From Strongylocentrotus droebachiensis (taxonomy: Eukaryota; Echinodermata; Echinoidea; Camarodonta; Strongylocentrotidae): 64,000 nt of DNA. The notes under the pieces are model-generated. The model was not told where the DNA came from. It ran no database searches and saw nothing but the letters and a program-made list of their open reading frames with translations. Location: NCBI GenBank assembly GCA_035222895.1, contig JAVYIG010007856.1:1-64000 (forward strand), written 5' to 3'. A program made the position numbers and the translations under genes. This document shows positions 25,221-39,000 of this stretch, piece by piece (the stretch's first letter is position 1; every line of letters begins with the position of its first letter).

Positions 25221-27012
25221 TTTTGTCTCCCATTCAAAAATGGTTTCGGACTGTATCGATAAAGCTATAAATTCAGATTTTTACTCTCCATCTTTTTTTT
25301 TACCTGAATGAAAGTGGTGATAGATTTGAAACGAAAAGTTTTACTGCCCTTGAGATTCACAATTATCATAATCGAATTCGAAAAATAATACCCAATAATT
25401 TGTTTAATATCTGTCTTTTTAGAAATCCAGTTAAATTTGTTCCTATAAGAGTATTGTTATGTCAACGTTATCATTTTGTGTAAAACTCTTTGCATATCTC
25501 TTTTCTTCCCCTCTCCCTCCTTCCCTTCCAAACTGCCCCCTCTCTCTCCCTCCTTCCCTTCCTCCTCATCCATCTCTCTCTTCCCTCCCCTACCCGGCGT
25601 CCCATCTCAAGCACCCCTCTCTCTCCTACCAATGATATACAGATACGACAAATCAACCGATGTGCTCCAAGTTCAGGATGCCTCGTCCGAGATCATGCCC
25701 TCTCAATGATGTCTTTCACCGTCCCTGTCTCTCAGTGTCTCCAAAGAATCATGTTATCCCCAAGTCTGCACAACCCATCTCTACACCCAATCATGGAATA
25801 CAAAGCGAGACAACAACTTACTTATTGAGAGCGCCACTTTATTTTCACCTCCATGACGTCCAATGACATGACTCAAACATCAATTTAGCACATTATAGCT
25901 AATTACAGTGACATTTTCATTTCAAATGTAGCTAGCTGTACATTTATGTAAAATCATCGTTGTTAATTACTTATTGTTGTAAAATATCCTCTTTTACATA
26001 AAGTGTTTATTGACATTTGAAAAGAAATGGATTATAAGGTTGATTAAAGTTATTCACACTATTGTGAGTAAATATCTTATTTCAGATAGAAATCATGTTG
26101 CAATTTATTCATATAAGAACTAGAAAAGTTGCATTGCTATAAAAATACATCCATATTAGAATGAATTGTGCAGTGAATGCATGAGGTTAGTCTTTGGCAA
26201 GAGGTGCACGAGTTGAAATACTGCTGCATGGTCCATACTCGATTCGTAATGAGTGATTAAAATACAATATACATCTATACCGTGTATGAAGTCTAAATGA
26301 TTAACAAATATTAAAAATAAATGTGTAGAGAATAAGAAATCTCAAAAGTTGAAAAGTAATACCGCACACATTATAGTGTAGAATTAGAAGAATAAAGCGA
26401 ACAAAATTGCAGTAGCTGAATATACTTTCATATCATATTTCCTCCAAAGAATACTTAATAATATGCAGATGTGAAGTTTTTGATTTACACATTACACATT
26501 GCATCCCTTTGTTATGAATGAGAGATTAGAGCCCACCACCTTGTTACTCTGTTGAGATCCAGAGTTTTTAAGAGACGTAGTTAAGCTTTCAACAAAAAAG
26601 ACAGTGTCAACTGGAAACCTTGCTCATAATTTACAAGCAAGCCTTAAAGCAGCATACATGTACTGGTTTTCATCAGAGCATTGTGAGAAATAACACAAAT
26701 AGGTAACTTCAGGAGAGAGTGGTAACCAACAAAATTTCAACAATATACATGCATATAGGAGAATTAATGTTTAACACATAATTTATAAGAATTAAGGAAT
26801 TTATAATATATTCATTTAATATTACATGATGTCAGAAAATTTTCTTTTACAAAAGACAATAAAAATTGAAAGAATTATTCATACTATTTCATGAAAAGGA
26901 ATTATGAAAGAATAAGTTGAAAGAAAAGTAATAATGAAGGACCACAGTTTAGAGAGGATTAAAGTAACACCACATATTCAGATAAAAAAGATCAGTTCAT
27001 ATCTTAACTATA

Positions 27013-27621
27013 CAGTGCGTCCCAGAAAAAACGAAACCGAGAAGTATCGATGGTCTATCATAACTTAATCACAACTATAATTAATGAATGATACATATTT
27101 GGAAAGCTTAGAGTCTCCTCTTTCATGTGATGCTACTCAGATAATGCATATTTCACGCATGAGTGATTAAAAGCAATTTGAAGGAAGGAAACCAAAAAGA
27201 CATTTGGCGGGCGGTATCTGAATTTCGAGGAAAAATTCACATTTCTAGAAAGTTGAGTTTCTGCCCTTTCATATGACACCTCAATCAGGAAAAATGAGCA
27301 AGGAATGACAAAGTTCTATTTGTGTAAAGTAGTGCTTGCATTTCCATAATTTTATTAAACGAATTCGTTTTCACTGGCTGCCTGCCGTATCAATAAACGA
27401 AATTAACAAAAGACTTAACTCTGTTTCGTTGACAATCAGCCGTAGACGAGAGTCTTCATGCATGGCTGATTGTCAACGAAACGGAGTTAAGTCTTTTGTC
27501 AAATCTGCTTTTTGCAACGGCAGGCACCCATGAAAATGTAAGGGCTACTTTAAACATGGTTGTGATAAAGTTACGATAAAACATTGATACTTCTCGGTTT
27601 CGTTTTTTCTGGGACGCACTG
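27013..27621. mobile_element. Tc1/mariner-type MITE with inner palindrome
   Basis: The element is flanked by TA on both sides. TIRs begin CAGTGCGTCCCAG and extend about 40 bases (to GAGAAGTATCGATG, imperfectly beyond). No transposase frame is present; the 65-aa frame at 27336 lies wholly inside and is not protein-like. An internal inverted repeat (27406-27440 with 27467-27500) has 35-bp arms with about one mismatch. Confidence 0.85.
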
Positions 27622-27632
27622 TACATCTTCTA

Positions 27633-27690
27633 CAGCCAGAAGGGCGTTAACTCTCTGTTAAAGTATATGAGTTAATGCCCTTCTGGCTCC
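27633..27690. repeat. Short palindrome family, copy 1
   Basis: GCCAGAAGGGCGTTAACTC pairs across about 18 bases with GAGTTAATGCCCTTCTGGC. The arms are about 19 bases with one mismatch. It is the best-preserved member of a family also seen at 28347, 32840, 38482 and 58334, with half-copies near 34585 and 54136. It is non-coding. Confidence 0.85.
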
Positions 27691-28002
27691 AAACAATCAA
27701 TATATTCTACACAAGCAAAGAGACAGTGGTACAACTTGATAGAAAAGCATGAATGAATGCCATCACTTAATCTAATAATATACAATCTATGGCAAAATAT
27801 ACACATTTGAGAATTTACATCTTCGATTCAACGCGAAATAATACATTCATATTGCTAGTACTTTTATTACTGTTTTCTAATGCCAACTCAAACTTGTCCT
27901 CACATATAAGGTGTTCTACAAATACGAGCACAGCAAAACACATCACACTGATTATGCAATATTACGGTACTGTTACAAGCACACACACACACATATATAA
28001 TA

Positions 28003-28240
28003 TGCACTGTAAAATTGATTGGGTAAAAGACTGCCCATTATGAGGATAACTACATGTCTAACCAACTCCAGGTCAATTTCATGCCCAATTTGGATAATGC
28101 TTTGCTCAGTCCTCATCACCTTTTAATACAGAAAATGCAAGAACTCCATTGATTTGGCAGACAATGGCCTAAAAGTTGGTTAGACACCTTCAAGTTGGCA
28201 CTTTTTAATCAATTTTTGTTTTACAGTATAGGCAGTGCAA
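28003..28240. mobile_element. Nested inverted-repeat element, TGCACTGTAAAATTGATT ends
   Basis: Outer ends (GCACTGTAAAATTGATT and AATCAA...TTTTACAGT..GC) and inner arms (TGTCTAACCAAC at about 28053 with GTTGGTTAGACA at about 28178) are both inverted. This is consistent with a small MITE of about 235 bases. Confidence 0.55.
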
Positions 28241-28346
28241 TGAGTGTCTCACTCATTCTTTCAAAAGATAAACTACAAGGGAATGTCCAGAAGTAAGTAG
28301 AATGGGCGTTCACTTCACTCTAAATCACTATGATTAATCTTCTCAC

Positions 28347-28402
28347 AGCCAGAAGATTTTTCACTCTTTTTATTCAACTTATTATTAATGCCCTTGTGGC
28401 TC
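28347..28402. repeat. Short palindrome family, copy 2 (decayed left arm)
   Basis: AGCCAGAAG at the left and TTAATGCCCTTGTGGCTCTC at the right, with the same spacing as the copy at 27633. The left arm has lost the GGGC segment. Confidence 0.6.
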
Positions 28403-29475
28403 TCAATGGGCGAATAATTCCAAATTGAAAATCTTGTTTAAAAATCCACATTATCAGATAACAAACAACCCCCAAACACACAAACAAAGAAACAGAGAAG
28501 ATTAAATATTTAGAGCACCTTGTCACTGCTTCAGTTGTGAATACCATATCAAGTCGTTAGCAGAATAAATGAAATTATCCTCATTTCAATCATTCCTTTT
28601 CGCAATCATCCTCATCTGAAGATTACTTTACAACCTCTTCACAAAAACTGTGCTGAGACATAATACTGAGAAACACGGAAACGCACTAAACTTACTAACA
28701 TTCTACATAACATCACTAGACAATATTGCCATTTGAACACTACACCTATTACAAATCGAAATACATCAAGCGTTCAAGACTTGTACACACTTGTCATCAT
28801 ATTGCTTGGCAATACACCCTCATGAAATATATCTATCAACAATCCATATTTTTGGCAGATTTCAATTTTTCAGCAGTTTTGAAATTTGTATCACTTTTAC
28901 CATGAGTTTAAAAGAGACCCATTAACAATAAATGGATTTAAAATTCACTGAGAAATAAACAGGCAATACGTTTTTCTTTTTACAATTTTTCAGTTTTACA
29001 AACACTGCAGTTCTTCTAATAGCTCGTTACCATTTGCATTACCACGGTAATTAATCGATAAGAGGAGCAGATTTAGTACATTTTGTTAAATGGAGAATGA
29101 TTTACACAATGAATCCAGCAAAAGACATCCATCTATTGCAGATTTCTTTCCAGCTAAACCAATGGAAATGTGCATCCACAAAAAAAGCAACACATCGTGG
29201 GCAGCTCATTTACTAACTCATCTTTCCTTCATTTTAAACATTATCCTTTTCAATGGAAAATTTAAATTTAATTTAAAGTTTGATGTCCACTTGATCCAAA
29301 GCACACACATTGTGACACGGTACATGACAAATAGCTGACTACCAACAGTTTGACTGACATATACAAACAAGGATACTAACAACGTAGCACATACAAGTTT
29401 TAAAAGTCATAGATAATACTGAAAAGAAAAAACAACCTTTGTTTATGAACTCTCCAGGAGTCACCAAGCTGAATC

Positions 29476-29863
29476 AATTCTCGCTACCCTAAATAGGTAC
29501 GAAAATCTCGAAATTCGCGAGACGAGGTAATTTTCACTCTCTCGGGTCGTCACTACAACTTCCGGTATAGAGTCCCATCCCGCTGGCGCTAGCGCCTGTG
29601 TTCGCTGTGCAGAGTTTTCACGCACGCTAAAATCGATGCCAATCAGTGTAATTGGTACAGATTATAATATGCAATGGAAAGCTTCGGGCAGAATTAGTGA
29701 CTTTAGCACAAAAGGCCGTTAAACTCTACCGTGAAAGAGAGGGTTGTGATCACGAACGCCTGCACAGGAAGCTGTAATGTCGAAAAGCTATCCCATAATG
29801 CAATGCGGATTTCAGGATTTTCCCCGGATCTCGGCAGAATCGCTATTTGGGGTAGCGAGAATT
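29476..29863. mobile_element. CpG-rich TIR element with ATTCTCGCTACCCTAAATAG ends
   Basis: The left end ATTCTCGCTACCCTAAATAG is matched inversely by CTATTTGGGGTAGCGAGAAT at the right. The 390-bp interior is clearly richer in CpG than its surroundings, suggesting a comparatively recent insertion or selective retention. No open frame was found. Confidence 0.65.
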
Positions 29864-32839
29864 CAGCTTTAGCTTTTTACAAAATTGTATAAATTACAGC
29901 ATAAAGAAGAGTTTATTTCATTAACAATGAGAACTATAGAAAACCTGATTTCTAAACACATAAAGAATATACAAATCACAGAAATAGAAGATAAAGAATT
30001 TTGTAAGAAAATGTACATACCAATATGAATAAAATGTTTTATGCTTTGGTTCAGTTTTTCCCAGTTATCCAATTTACAATTTGAAGAAGAAAAGAATTTC
30101 AGGTGACAGCCTCTTTCTCCCTCTCCTAATTCCCTTTGTACACATATAGGCTTGCAGCTTCAAAATGTATACCAAATAACCGATGCCCCCACTTTTCAAG
30201 TATTCATATTTTTTTAGCATCTTCAATTTACAGAGACTATTGATGAAACTGATAAAATACACAAAAACTTTTCCCATCTTGCAATATAACTGTGTCCTAT
30301 TTCCATATATGCAAACATTGCAGGAAAAGTCCAGGAATCAGAATACTTCTTGTAACATGACATCCACAGCAAAGGGATTAGGAGATAATAAAGAATGGGG
30401 CAAGAATATTAAAAGAGAAAAATAGACAAATAGAAATGAAAATTACATATACAAAAAAAATAAGAAAGATAGAAAATACTGTTGTCACGTTTCAAAAAAG
30501 TTTAGATATTCAGCAAATTTGAAAGATTATCCTGTAAACAGTAACTGTTATCTAATCTTTAGCATACACAATTAAATATTGTGTTAATCAATACATTTGG
30601 TGTAATTGAGTTACATGTTTCATCATTTTAATGGCAGTATAGTAATATTTCTCTTCCAGAGTAAAACATTGAAATACAAAGAGGTATATAAGCCCCCAAT
30701 TTTATGTTACATCCTTAACAACATATATACGGGGAAAGAGTATATCAATAAGAAGTTGAAAATATACAGAAAATATGGCACATGAAGAAAAAGGCAAGTA
30801 ATTAATTAAATAAGAAATCTCCTACAAATATTTAAATACCTTTGGTAAAGAGAGTAATTCATGAATTTTTCAGGCAGAGATAATAAAGAAATGAAATCGT
30901 ATCTCTTATTTTTTATACAATAATATATAGTCAACATATATACAAACATATGTTTAAGTACCCATTTTCAAAAGTTTGGTATATCTTTTACAGGTATGAC
31001 TATGTAGGAGTATTCAGGATACAAATATAGCATTTTTTGCTCCTGAAGATGTGATTAATTTTGGATTTCATTGAAAGTAATACAACATGTTTTGTGCTTT
31101 ATTAACAGTCTTGACATAATACTTCAATATTGATGTTAATACTTTTACAAAGAATCAATTTAATGGTTCTACACTGACCTTATCTAAGACAAAGTAGAGT
31201 CAAACTTGAAGGAGACTTATTAGCCTCTTGGAATCTTTTACTCTTCTTTTTTTTTTTAAATCAGTCATGTTGCATTTAAAAACTATAGTTTGCATGAGTA
31301 CCTGCAATTTGTGCATTGCAGAGACTTTAATAATTACAGTAATTCAGGTATATTACATAGGCAGGTCCAGTGGGTGCCATATAATTTGGTACAAGCCTTT
31401 TCTCAGAATTGTGCATATTAACCGTAGTGCACACTAGTGCACACTACCAGGTAATGAATTCTTGGGGGAACTTTTGAATTCCATTCAAAGGCAACCACCC
31501 CCCCTCCCCCCCCCTAACATAACAATTGGACAATGCCATTAAAAGAAACCAAACCCCAAGTAATAACTTTACTTATTCTGAGAGATTTATTATATTATTG
31601 CCCATAAATCTACAAGATTCCCCACCAAAGTGTATGAGAGAGGTATTAAAGCAAAAATAAAGTACAGTTTCTCAGCACGACATGGGCATCGCCATTTTCT
31701 TGATAATGTGACGTACTATGCGAAGTCGTTTATCAAGTAAATGTATTCAAATTTATGGATGCTTCTTTCCCAGACGTGTGTGGTGATGAAACATTTCATT
31801 CACCTGCTATTATCCTTTGTACTTTAATTGCCAGAATGCAAATTGCATAAATAAGTTAGTGCTCTTCTGAGGTGAAGGTTTCACATAAATGAAATAGATT
31901 TGTCAACTGCTATAGTGTAGTATTTATAAATAAATTTTGTTACAATTGTGCCCCTGTTATTTATTTTTCACCTAATATAATTTTTATCATCTCAGTTATT
32001 ATTTTTTTTCATTGATGTTATGCGAAAGTAAAGGGATCGTTATTGATTTAAAAATTCTTTCCAACTAAAACTTGGTGCATGATACATGTACAACTTCAAC
32101 AGGTACGTCACATTTTCAAGAAAATGGCTGCACCCATGTCATGCAGAAAGGCATCACATCATGCCAGGAATATCTTCATTTATATATATCTTGTACATTT
32201 TCGTAAGGAATATTGTACATCAAAGGGCAGGAATACATCTCATTTTTCAGAATACCTACACATATTCTGTGGGTTAAGGTTTCCTTTAACCATTCATCAA
32301 ATAACTAGCATGACCTCATTATTCCGAGTTACAAGAAAGGGAAAATGACAAATTATGTTGATATAAACAGTTTTCTAAATACGATAACATCTCATGTGCA
32401 TCTTTTTATCAGAACTAGCAAGGCGGGAGTAATCCGAAATGTAAGGAAAGTATCATTCATGTATTTGTACAAATAATATTGTATTTTGTGTTCCATATCA
32501 CGAGAGAACCAAAGGAAATGCAATTTAAAATGGGCATTTCCTCCAAATTTTACAATTAACATTATCAGCAAGCACCTTAAGAAGCATAGCACGCACCAAG
32601 AAACATTTGCAATGTGAATATGCAACTATTACATCAAAATCCAGGACCCCTAATCTATCTCTGATAACACAATGAATACATCAGGCAAGTATAACTTATA
32701 AAATGAGTTTAAATGCATGTGAGTTGTAGGTACTTATAATGAGGTGGGGTTAAAATAAAATGCACATAAATATCTATGAAATAATGATGAGAATACAATT
32801 CAGCAAAGGAAAAGGATTTATATCGTCTGTGTAGACTGG

Positions 32840-32895
32840 GCCAGAAAGGCGTCAACTCATCTCACTTCACACAGAGTTAGCACTCGTCTGGCTCT
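32840..32895. repeat. Short palindrome family, copy 3
   Basis: GCCAGAAAGGCGTCAACTC pairs with GAGTTAGCACTCGTCTGGCTC. It has the same layout as the copy at 27633 and lies about 200 bases beyond the GT49 stop codon, probably inside the 3'UTR of that gene. Confidence 0.65.
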
Positions 32896-33092
32896 CAGCA
32901 GTCAACATTATTTAGGATTTTCACAACATACATGGTTACGCTTGGTTAGGCTTACATCAGCTCGCTAATGAAATCACACACTTGAATGAGGAAAACCATA
33001 ATACTTCATTTCAGCCTCCATCACAGTCCAACTTACTGCTTTTTGTGCTGGATGACATTTACCCATCTCGCTTTAGTCCCACCAACTGCTGG

Positions 33093-36000
33093 CTATGTTG
33101 GCAACCCCTTACAGGCCCCTATCTGGTACTTCATCATGACATCGGATACAAACTCAAGACGAGTCACACGATTGGTCAATCTGCTGATAGGATCGCTGAG
33201 GAAACGGGAGTTCTGCGTTGACATCAGATGAGGGATGTGGATCACCCATGCGTCTGGGAGGACTACAAAATCATATCTAGAAGGAAAAAATGGTAATATC
33301 AGTGAAAAAGGGACTTTAGATATTTCATAGGGTGCCCGCAAGAAGGCTGTTACTGTCACTGAAAATACACAGCTGTTACGGCCCTCTTGAGGGGAACGGA
33401 CGATTTGCATCAACTTGACATACGAGTCAACTTGAATAGGGTGTAAAACATCATGCAGAGGAAAGGACAGAAAATGGTGATGAACGACGATAAAGTTGGA
33501 AACAGTCTTTTTTTACATGATACTGGAAATGTTTGTTAAGTGATACTCTTGCGAACTGTCAATAACATTCCTTTTGGTATCAAGAAGCTTTTGAGAATCA
33601 AAACAATTTCAGTTTATGATTGGACATATATTTGAAAGTGAGTGCTCATGAAAGTTTTGCAAATCTACACCAGGCATAAAGCCACAAAAGATTCTTTTCA
33701 GATTGTGCAGTATCAAAAACTACTGCTCAATGATTTCTGTAACTGACATCGTGTACTTGGCTTTATCTGGTAAAAAAAAAAATGTTCATATTAGAGGGGA
33801 GGGGGGCGGGGGAGGGGGACTATTATCTTTTAGCTAATGGATGTAAGATGGTCTTACCCTGCTGCATGAAGCTCCAAGATGTGAGTGATCTTATTCATAC
33901 CATACCCTGTAAACCTCTCATCATACATAGGCATACCAGATTTCCTGTCAAACAAATTGTTAAAGTGTGAGACATTTCAAGGCAATTACGTCCCCCATGA
34001 GTGCCCAGCAGAGGCAGATACTGGTGCTACATTTATACAAGATGCTATCATAGCTCCATCATCATCAAATATCACTTTGGTACTAACATGTCTATTCAAC
34101 ATTGACACATACTACAATAGTATGAATGAAACCGATGATAAAGACATTTTTAGATAGTCAGATTGATCTCTCCACCAGAATAAAGAATTGTTTCTTTTTA
34201 TTCATGTAATGTTACAGGTCTATTCCTTGTGAAATCATATCATTTTAGAAGTTCAGATCACTGAATGACATATTGTGAGTCTTGTACATAACTACCGGGT
34301 ATAATATATGAAGTCATCTTAATCGAATGTGATCACAGATAAAAGATCATGATCATCTTGAATGAACGTCTTACTAGAATTTCAAAGAATTATTAAACAA
34401 GAAGTAAGTGTACTTACTGTAAGATGAGATATGGTTCATATTTATCTTCATAGTAAGATATCTTGTAAGGCTCGTTTGCCATGTACCACTGCACATAGTT
34501 GGTTGGTCGATGTGATAGGGGAGACTCATAGAAACCTGAGCGCAAGGTGGTTAAGGAATCGAACATATTCAAATGTTTGTTTGTCTGGAGCCAAACTTAA
34601 TGCCCATCTGGCTTAAGTTCAAATAGACAATATATTTTCGTCTATATGAGTTAAAGTCTTACTTTTATTACTTTTTCTTTATTCATGACATCCAATGTTC
34701 ACTTTAGATCATTTTCTTATTCCTACTCCAATACCATGTCCTTCCCTTCTTCCCCTCCTCCTCCTCTTTTCTTCCCCTCCTCCTCCTTTCTTCTTCTCTT
34801 TCTTCCCCCCTCCTCCTCTTTTATTCTCCCCCTTCTTCCCCTCCTCCGTTTTCTGTTAAAGTCATTTCAATATGTATTTTTTTTAAATGCAAATATTTAT
34901 TAATTTATTGATCCTTTACAGCGACCAATTATACTACATTGCAAAAAAAAGGGCAGGTGCTTCTGAATGTAATGATCCTTCAAATTTTATCCTACAATGA
35001 TAACTATTTGCATGACAAAAAATCTACAGGAAAGGATACGGAATATAGAAACTGCTGGTAAGTCTTGCTTCATGAGGCTGATGAGTTCATCTTTGGTACT
35101 TGGTAAACCAGCTTGGTCCTACAAACAAAAACATCACAAAAATATAAATTAATGTAATGAAGTAATACCTCCATGTATGCCAAATAACCAAAATTGACAA
35201 TTGCAAATTCATTTTCAAAAGTTAATGATTTTTGTTATATCTCTGTTAATATGTATAGAGACGAGGGGGTATTTCTTGATTGGCCTACAGGTTTGCGGTG
35301 CAGACTTGTACACCCATTAATGGTATTTCCACCAAGTCTGGTGTCAGTGAATTATGACTTTCTGCACATGAAAACTGACGACCCTCTGCCATCAATGTTC
35401 CTCAGGCTCTCAGCAGATGATATCATCCATGAAAATGAGCATTTGCTCTGAATTTCACATATTCTCACCTGTTTTTCTTCTATGTAATCAAATGCAGGAA
35501 CAACAAAAGCTGTCTTTCGATCTCTTTGCTCTGAGACTTGCCACACTGCCATGACATCTAGGAAGTGTTTATGCAGGGTCGGAGAGGGCAAGAAATCAGC
35601 ATCCAATAACAGGATAAATTTGGTCTTGGATTGGCTATAAAGAAGAAAATAAGTAGAAATAAATAAAGCATTAATGATATGTAATAATAATAATAACCAT
35701 TATAGTGTAAATTTCTAGAGTGCACACATTGTCCAGGGACGTGTAAAGCCAGATATTTTATTACAAGTTGTATTTGCTTTTGGACTGGCTGTTACAGAAG
35801 AAGAAGGAGAAGAAGAAGAAGAACAAGAAGAAGAAGAACAAATAGTAGAAACAAGATAAAGCATAGGATTAGGATAGGATGATTAATGCCAGAAATTAAA
35901 AACAATGTAAAATGTATTTAGACTGACTATAAAGAGAACAAAGTAATATAAAGAGTTGGTAGAAACATAGAGAAAATAAACAAAATTTTCATGAGATGGA

Positions 36001-39000
36001 CTTGACGGAGTAATATAAAATAAACCAATCAGAAAACCTCTGAATATTACTTATTTGACTGAAAAGATCAGACCGAACACTGCATGAACACTACAGTACA
36101 GATATATTTGTCACTGATTAAATTATCTATTATTCTTGTACTCACAAAATCCAAGACTAAATAAATGTTTCTTTCAATCTTGATAGATCTCTTCTTTCAT
36201 AATGGCATATCTTGACACATGAGCAATTATAACATAAAGAAGAAGAAAACAAAAACCTACCTTATTGCAACATTCCTCATGTAATTGATGGGGTATATAT
36301 CCTCCATCTGAAGGAAATAAAGATAGTTATATATAATTACAGTGAACACTGTATATAAAGACCACTCAAGGGAGGCAAAAGCAGAGTGGTCTTTACAGAC
36401 AGGTGGTCTTTCGAAGCAGATGGTCATTAAAGTAGGTTTGACTGTAATATTTACAAAGTATAAAACAGGTGATAAAACTGAAAATTCCATATCTAAAAAC
36501 TAGATAAGCATTAACAATAACATGGAATTAATCAGCCCTTGCATTGTTTAACATCATTTTCCCCATTGCATTTTGCTTCATGACCACTTGTAATGAACTA
36601 CCAAGGATTATTTCATTCAACACAAGTACACTTTTTCATTAGAAAAATAGCAGAGGTGAGGGGAAAAAACTCCCAAGACTTTCCCAATTCTCTTTAAAGA
36701 TGTTCATTTTATTCATCAAAGTCTTCAATAAAATAAATAAATTGAATCAACATTAGTACAATAGGCATTTGATCTTTTTAGACGTGTCCTTTCGCATTCC
36801 TATATTCATTGATTAACTGCATGAATATTAATCTACCGGTACTTACCGTATTTGAATACACTAGTGTTAGGTCTATGTCTGCTCTTGTCTGTAAGATTCT
36901 CATCTTCTTAAAAACATAAATTCTGCAAAGTAATCAATGAAATAGTTAGACATCTGAAATATATCCCTATGGCATGCCGTGTGTATCAAAACACACACTA
37001 CTATAAACATTTTACCTCTGTATACTTAAATAAAAACTTACAGAGTTACATCTCAAATTAAACACATAAATTCAACTTCACACAAATGAACTTCAAAAAG
37101 TAAAGTATTGTTGATGATGACGATACTGATTTAGTGATAAAGAGGAAAATAATTATGATAATGCATGATGATGAATTCGATATAATGATAATAATAACAG
37201 CATTCACAAATTGCGTATATGCTTGCTTTCGGTCATAACACATATGGAATAAGCCAACATCTCTTAAAGCCTGTCTGTACTAGTTTGGCCAGGGGGATTA
37301 GACCTCCCTGAAAGGTCACTGACAGGTGGTTATCTCATCAAATTAGCTCTCAATTAACATAAGAAAAAGGGGATCATGGGGGACCAATAGACACTGATTA
37401 GGCATTGTTTGCTATATAGAGGGCGCAAGTAGCTATAAGTAGTGCAGTGGGGCTTTAAAGAACACAATGAAGCAATAAACATGCCATATACCACTTCCTG
37501 AAGTTTCTGGTCACCCAGTAAAAGACCCCATGGGACTTACTTTTTCCACTCGATGTCTTCATCTCGTTCATCAGCTTTGATGGGGAGGTAGAGAGAGATG
37601 GAGCAAGGAGCATCCCAGCTGTTGAGCATCCTCAAGACGCCATCGATGCGATCCAGGGAGGCGTGGGTGATGAGGGTTACATCATCAAAGGGCTGCATGA
37701 GAAACACATCTCGTTATCCATATGAGCTCATGCACACTTTAACATTGGCGATGTGCTAGGAATATCAAACTTATGTCTTTGTTATATAAAGTTAGCCACT
37801 GGATAAGCTAAGAACATGAAGATGTTTTATCTCTTGTCCATTTTGAACAGAATTTCAAATAAAATGTCCAGTGAACAAAGTTAAATTGATGTTAACTCAG
37901 AGAAGCTATTTTAACATTCCCCTGCAGTAAAAAGCATTCTTTCAACTTGCTACAGCTACATAGACATTAGTTTTCATATGTAACGTGTGGTACCACTATC
38001 AAGGCAATTATTTTCTACAGGCTGCTTGTTGCTTGTACTATGTCGACTTGTTGAAGAGAAAAAAAATTCCTTTTTGTCAGTGAACCGTTCAGATGTTTTC
38101 TCATTTTGTTCCATGCATGCCTCCGCATTAAGAACTAAATGTACCTTCGACAGCGTGCGGTCGAAAATGATGCCTCCGCCATAGAGCGATTTTAAAAATC
38201 AAAACAGAAGCAATAAAATGGAATTGATATTGAGAAGACTTACAATTTGCATGTTGTCGGCTGATAAGACATGCTCAGTACGGTAGGAGGGTTTCTTTGG
38301 AATGGATGCAGGCTTTCTCTGAGTGCAGGGCACAACCATTTCATCTCGGGTGAGAGGGGTGTGTGATGGAGGAATGTCTGAGGGACCAAAAACAAGATGG
38401 AAATCATTTACAGGTATGTGGTGATTTTCCAGTGGAAATTGGTGGTTATCAAGTGCATTAGTTATTAATACATAACATCAGTTTGGAGCCAGAAGGGCTT
38501 TAGATCATATAATTGAACAAACTTAACACCCTTCTAGCTCCAAACAGACAAAATGTAATAGAGATTCTATTTACACTATGAACACCACGGACAAAGAAAG
38601 CGGACAAAATATACAGTTCCTCAGGTAGACAAAGGAACATCCCTTCACTGCTATTATGTAAAAAGGTGAATATGCATGTGACACCTGTTCTAAACATTTT
38701 TACATAATAGCAGTGAAGGGATGTTCCTTTGTCTACCTGAGGAACTGTATATTTTGTCCGCTTTCTTTGTCAGTCATGTTCATAGTGTTACGTATAACAC
38801 AACAGTACATATAAACTTTACAATTTTTCATTTCTGGATCAAATGAGAATTAGATTAGTTTCTGCACAAGCTACAAAATTTGTTATATATTTATCAATGA
38901 CATATCATTGAATGTTGATGTAGTGTTAAAGCAACCTATATTAACTCCTTGGTTAGAGCAACAAATTCTTTAGACAAAGTACACAAGGGTTGGTTACATT

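Larger units (their letters stand above)
24156..33092. other. COX7C-GT49 intergenic region; probable long GT49 3'UTR
   Basis: No exon was recognised on either strand. The left end (24.2-25.7 kb) is repeat-rich: a CCATGG palindrome, a G-homopolymer, the giant purine tract and CT-rich sequence. From about 25.85 to 33.09 kb the DNA is uniformly AT-rich and interrupted only by TIR elements at 27013, 28003 and 29476 and short palindromes. The minus-strand GT49 transcript must extend some way into this. A possible polyadenylation signal for it (TTTATT on the plus strand) is at 31960-31965, but others exist. Confidence 0.5.

Noticed and set aside
24611..25311. Open frames of 122-208 codons on both strands through the purine tract
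   Set aside because: They encode only poly-Glu, poly-Lys, poly-Ser or poly-Leu. They arise from an all-purine simple repeat and overlap in several frames.
25471..25866. Overlapping frames near 25.5-25.87 kb
   Set aside because: CT-rich sequence gives Ser/Pro-rich frames on the plus strand and an Arg/Glu-rich frame on the minus. There is no consistent codon pattern.
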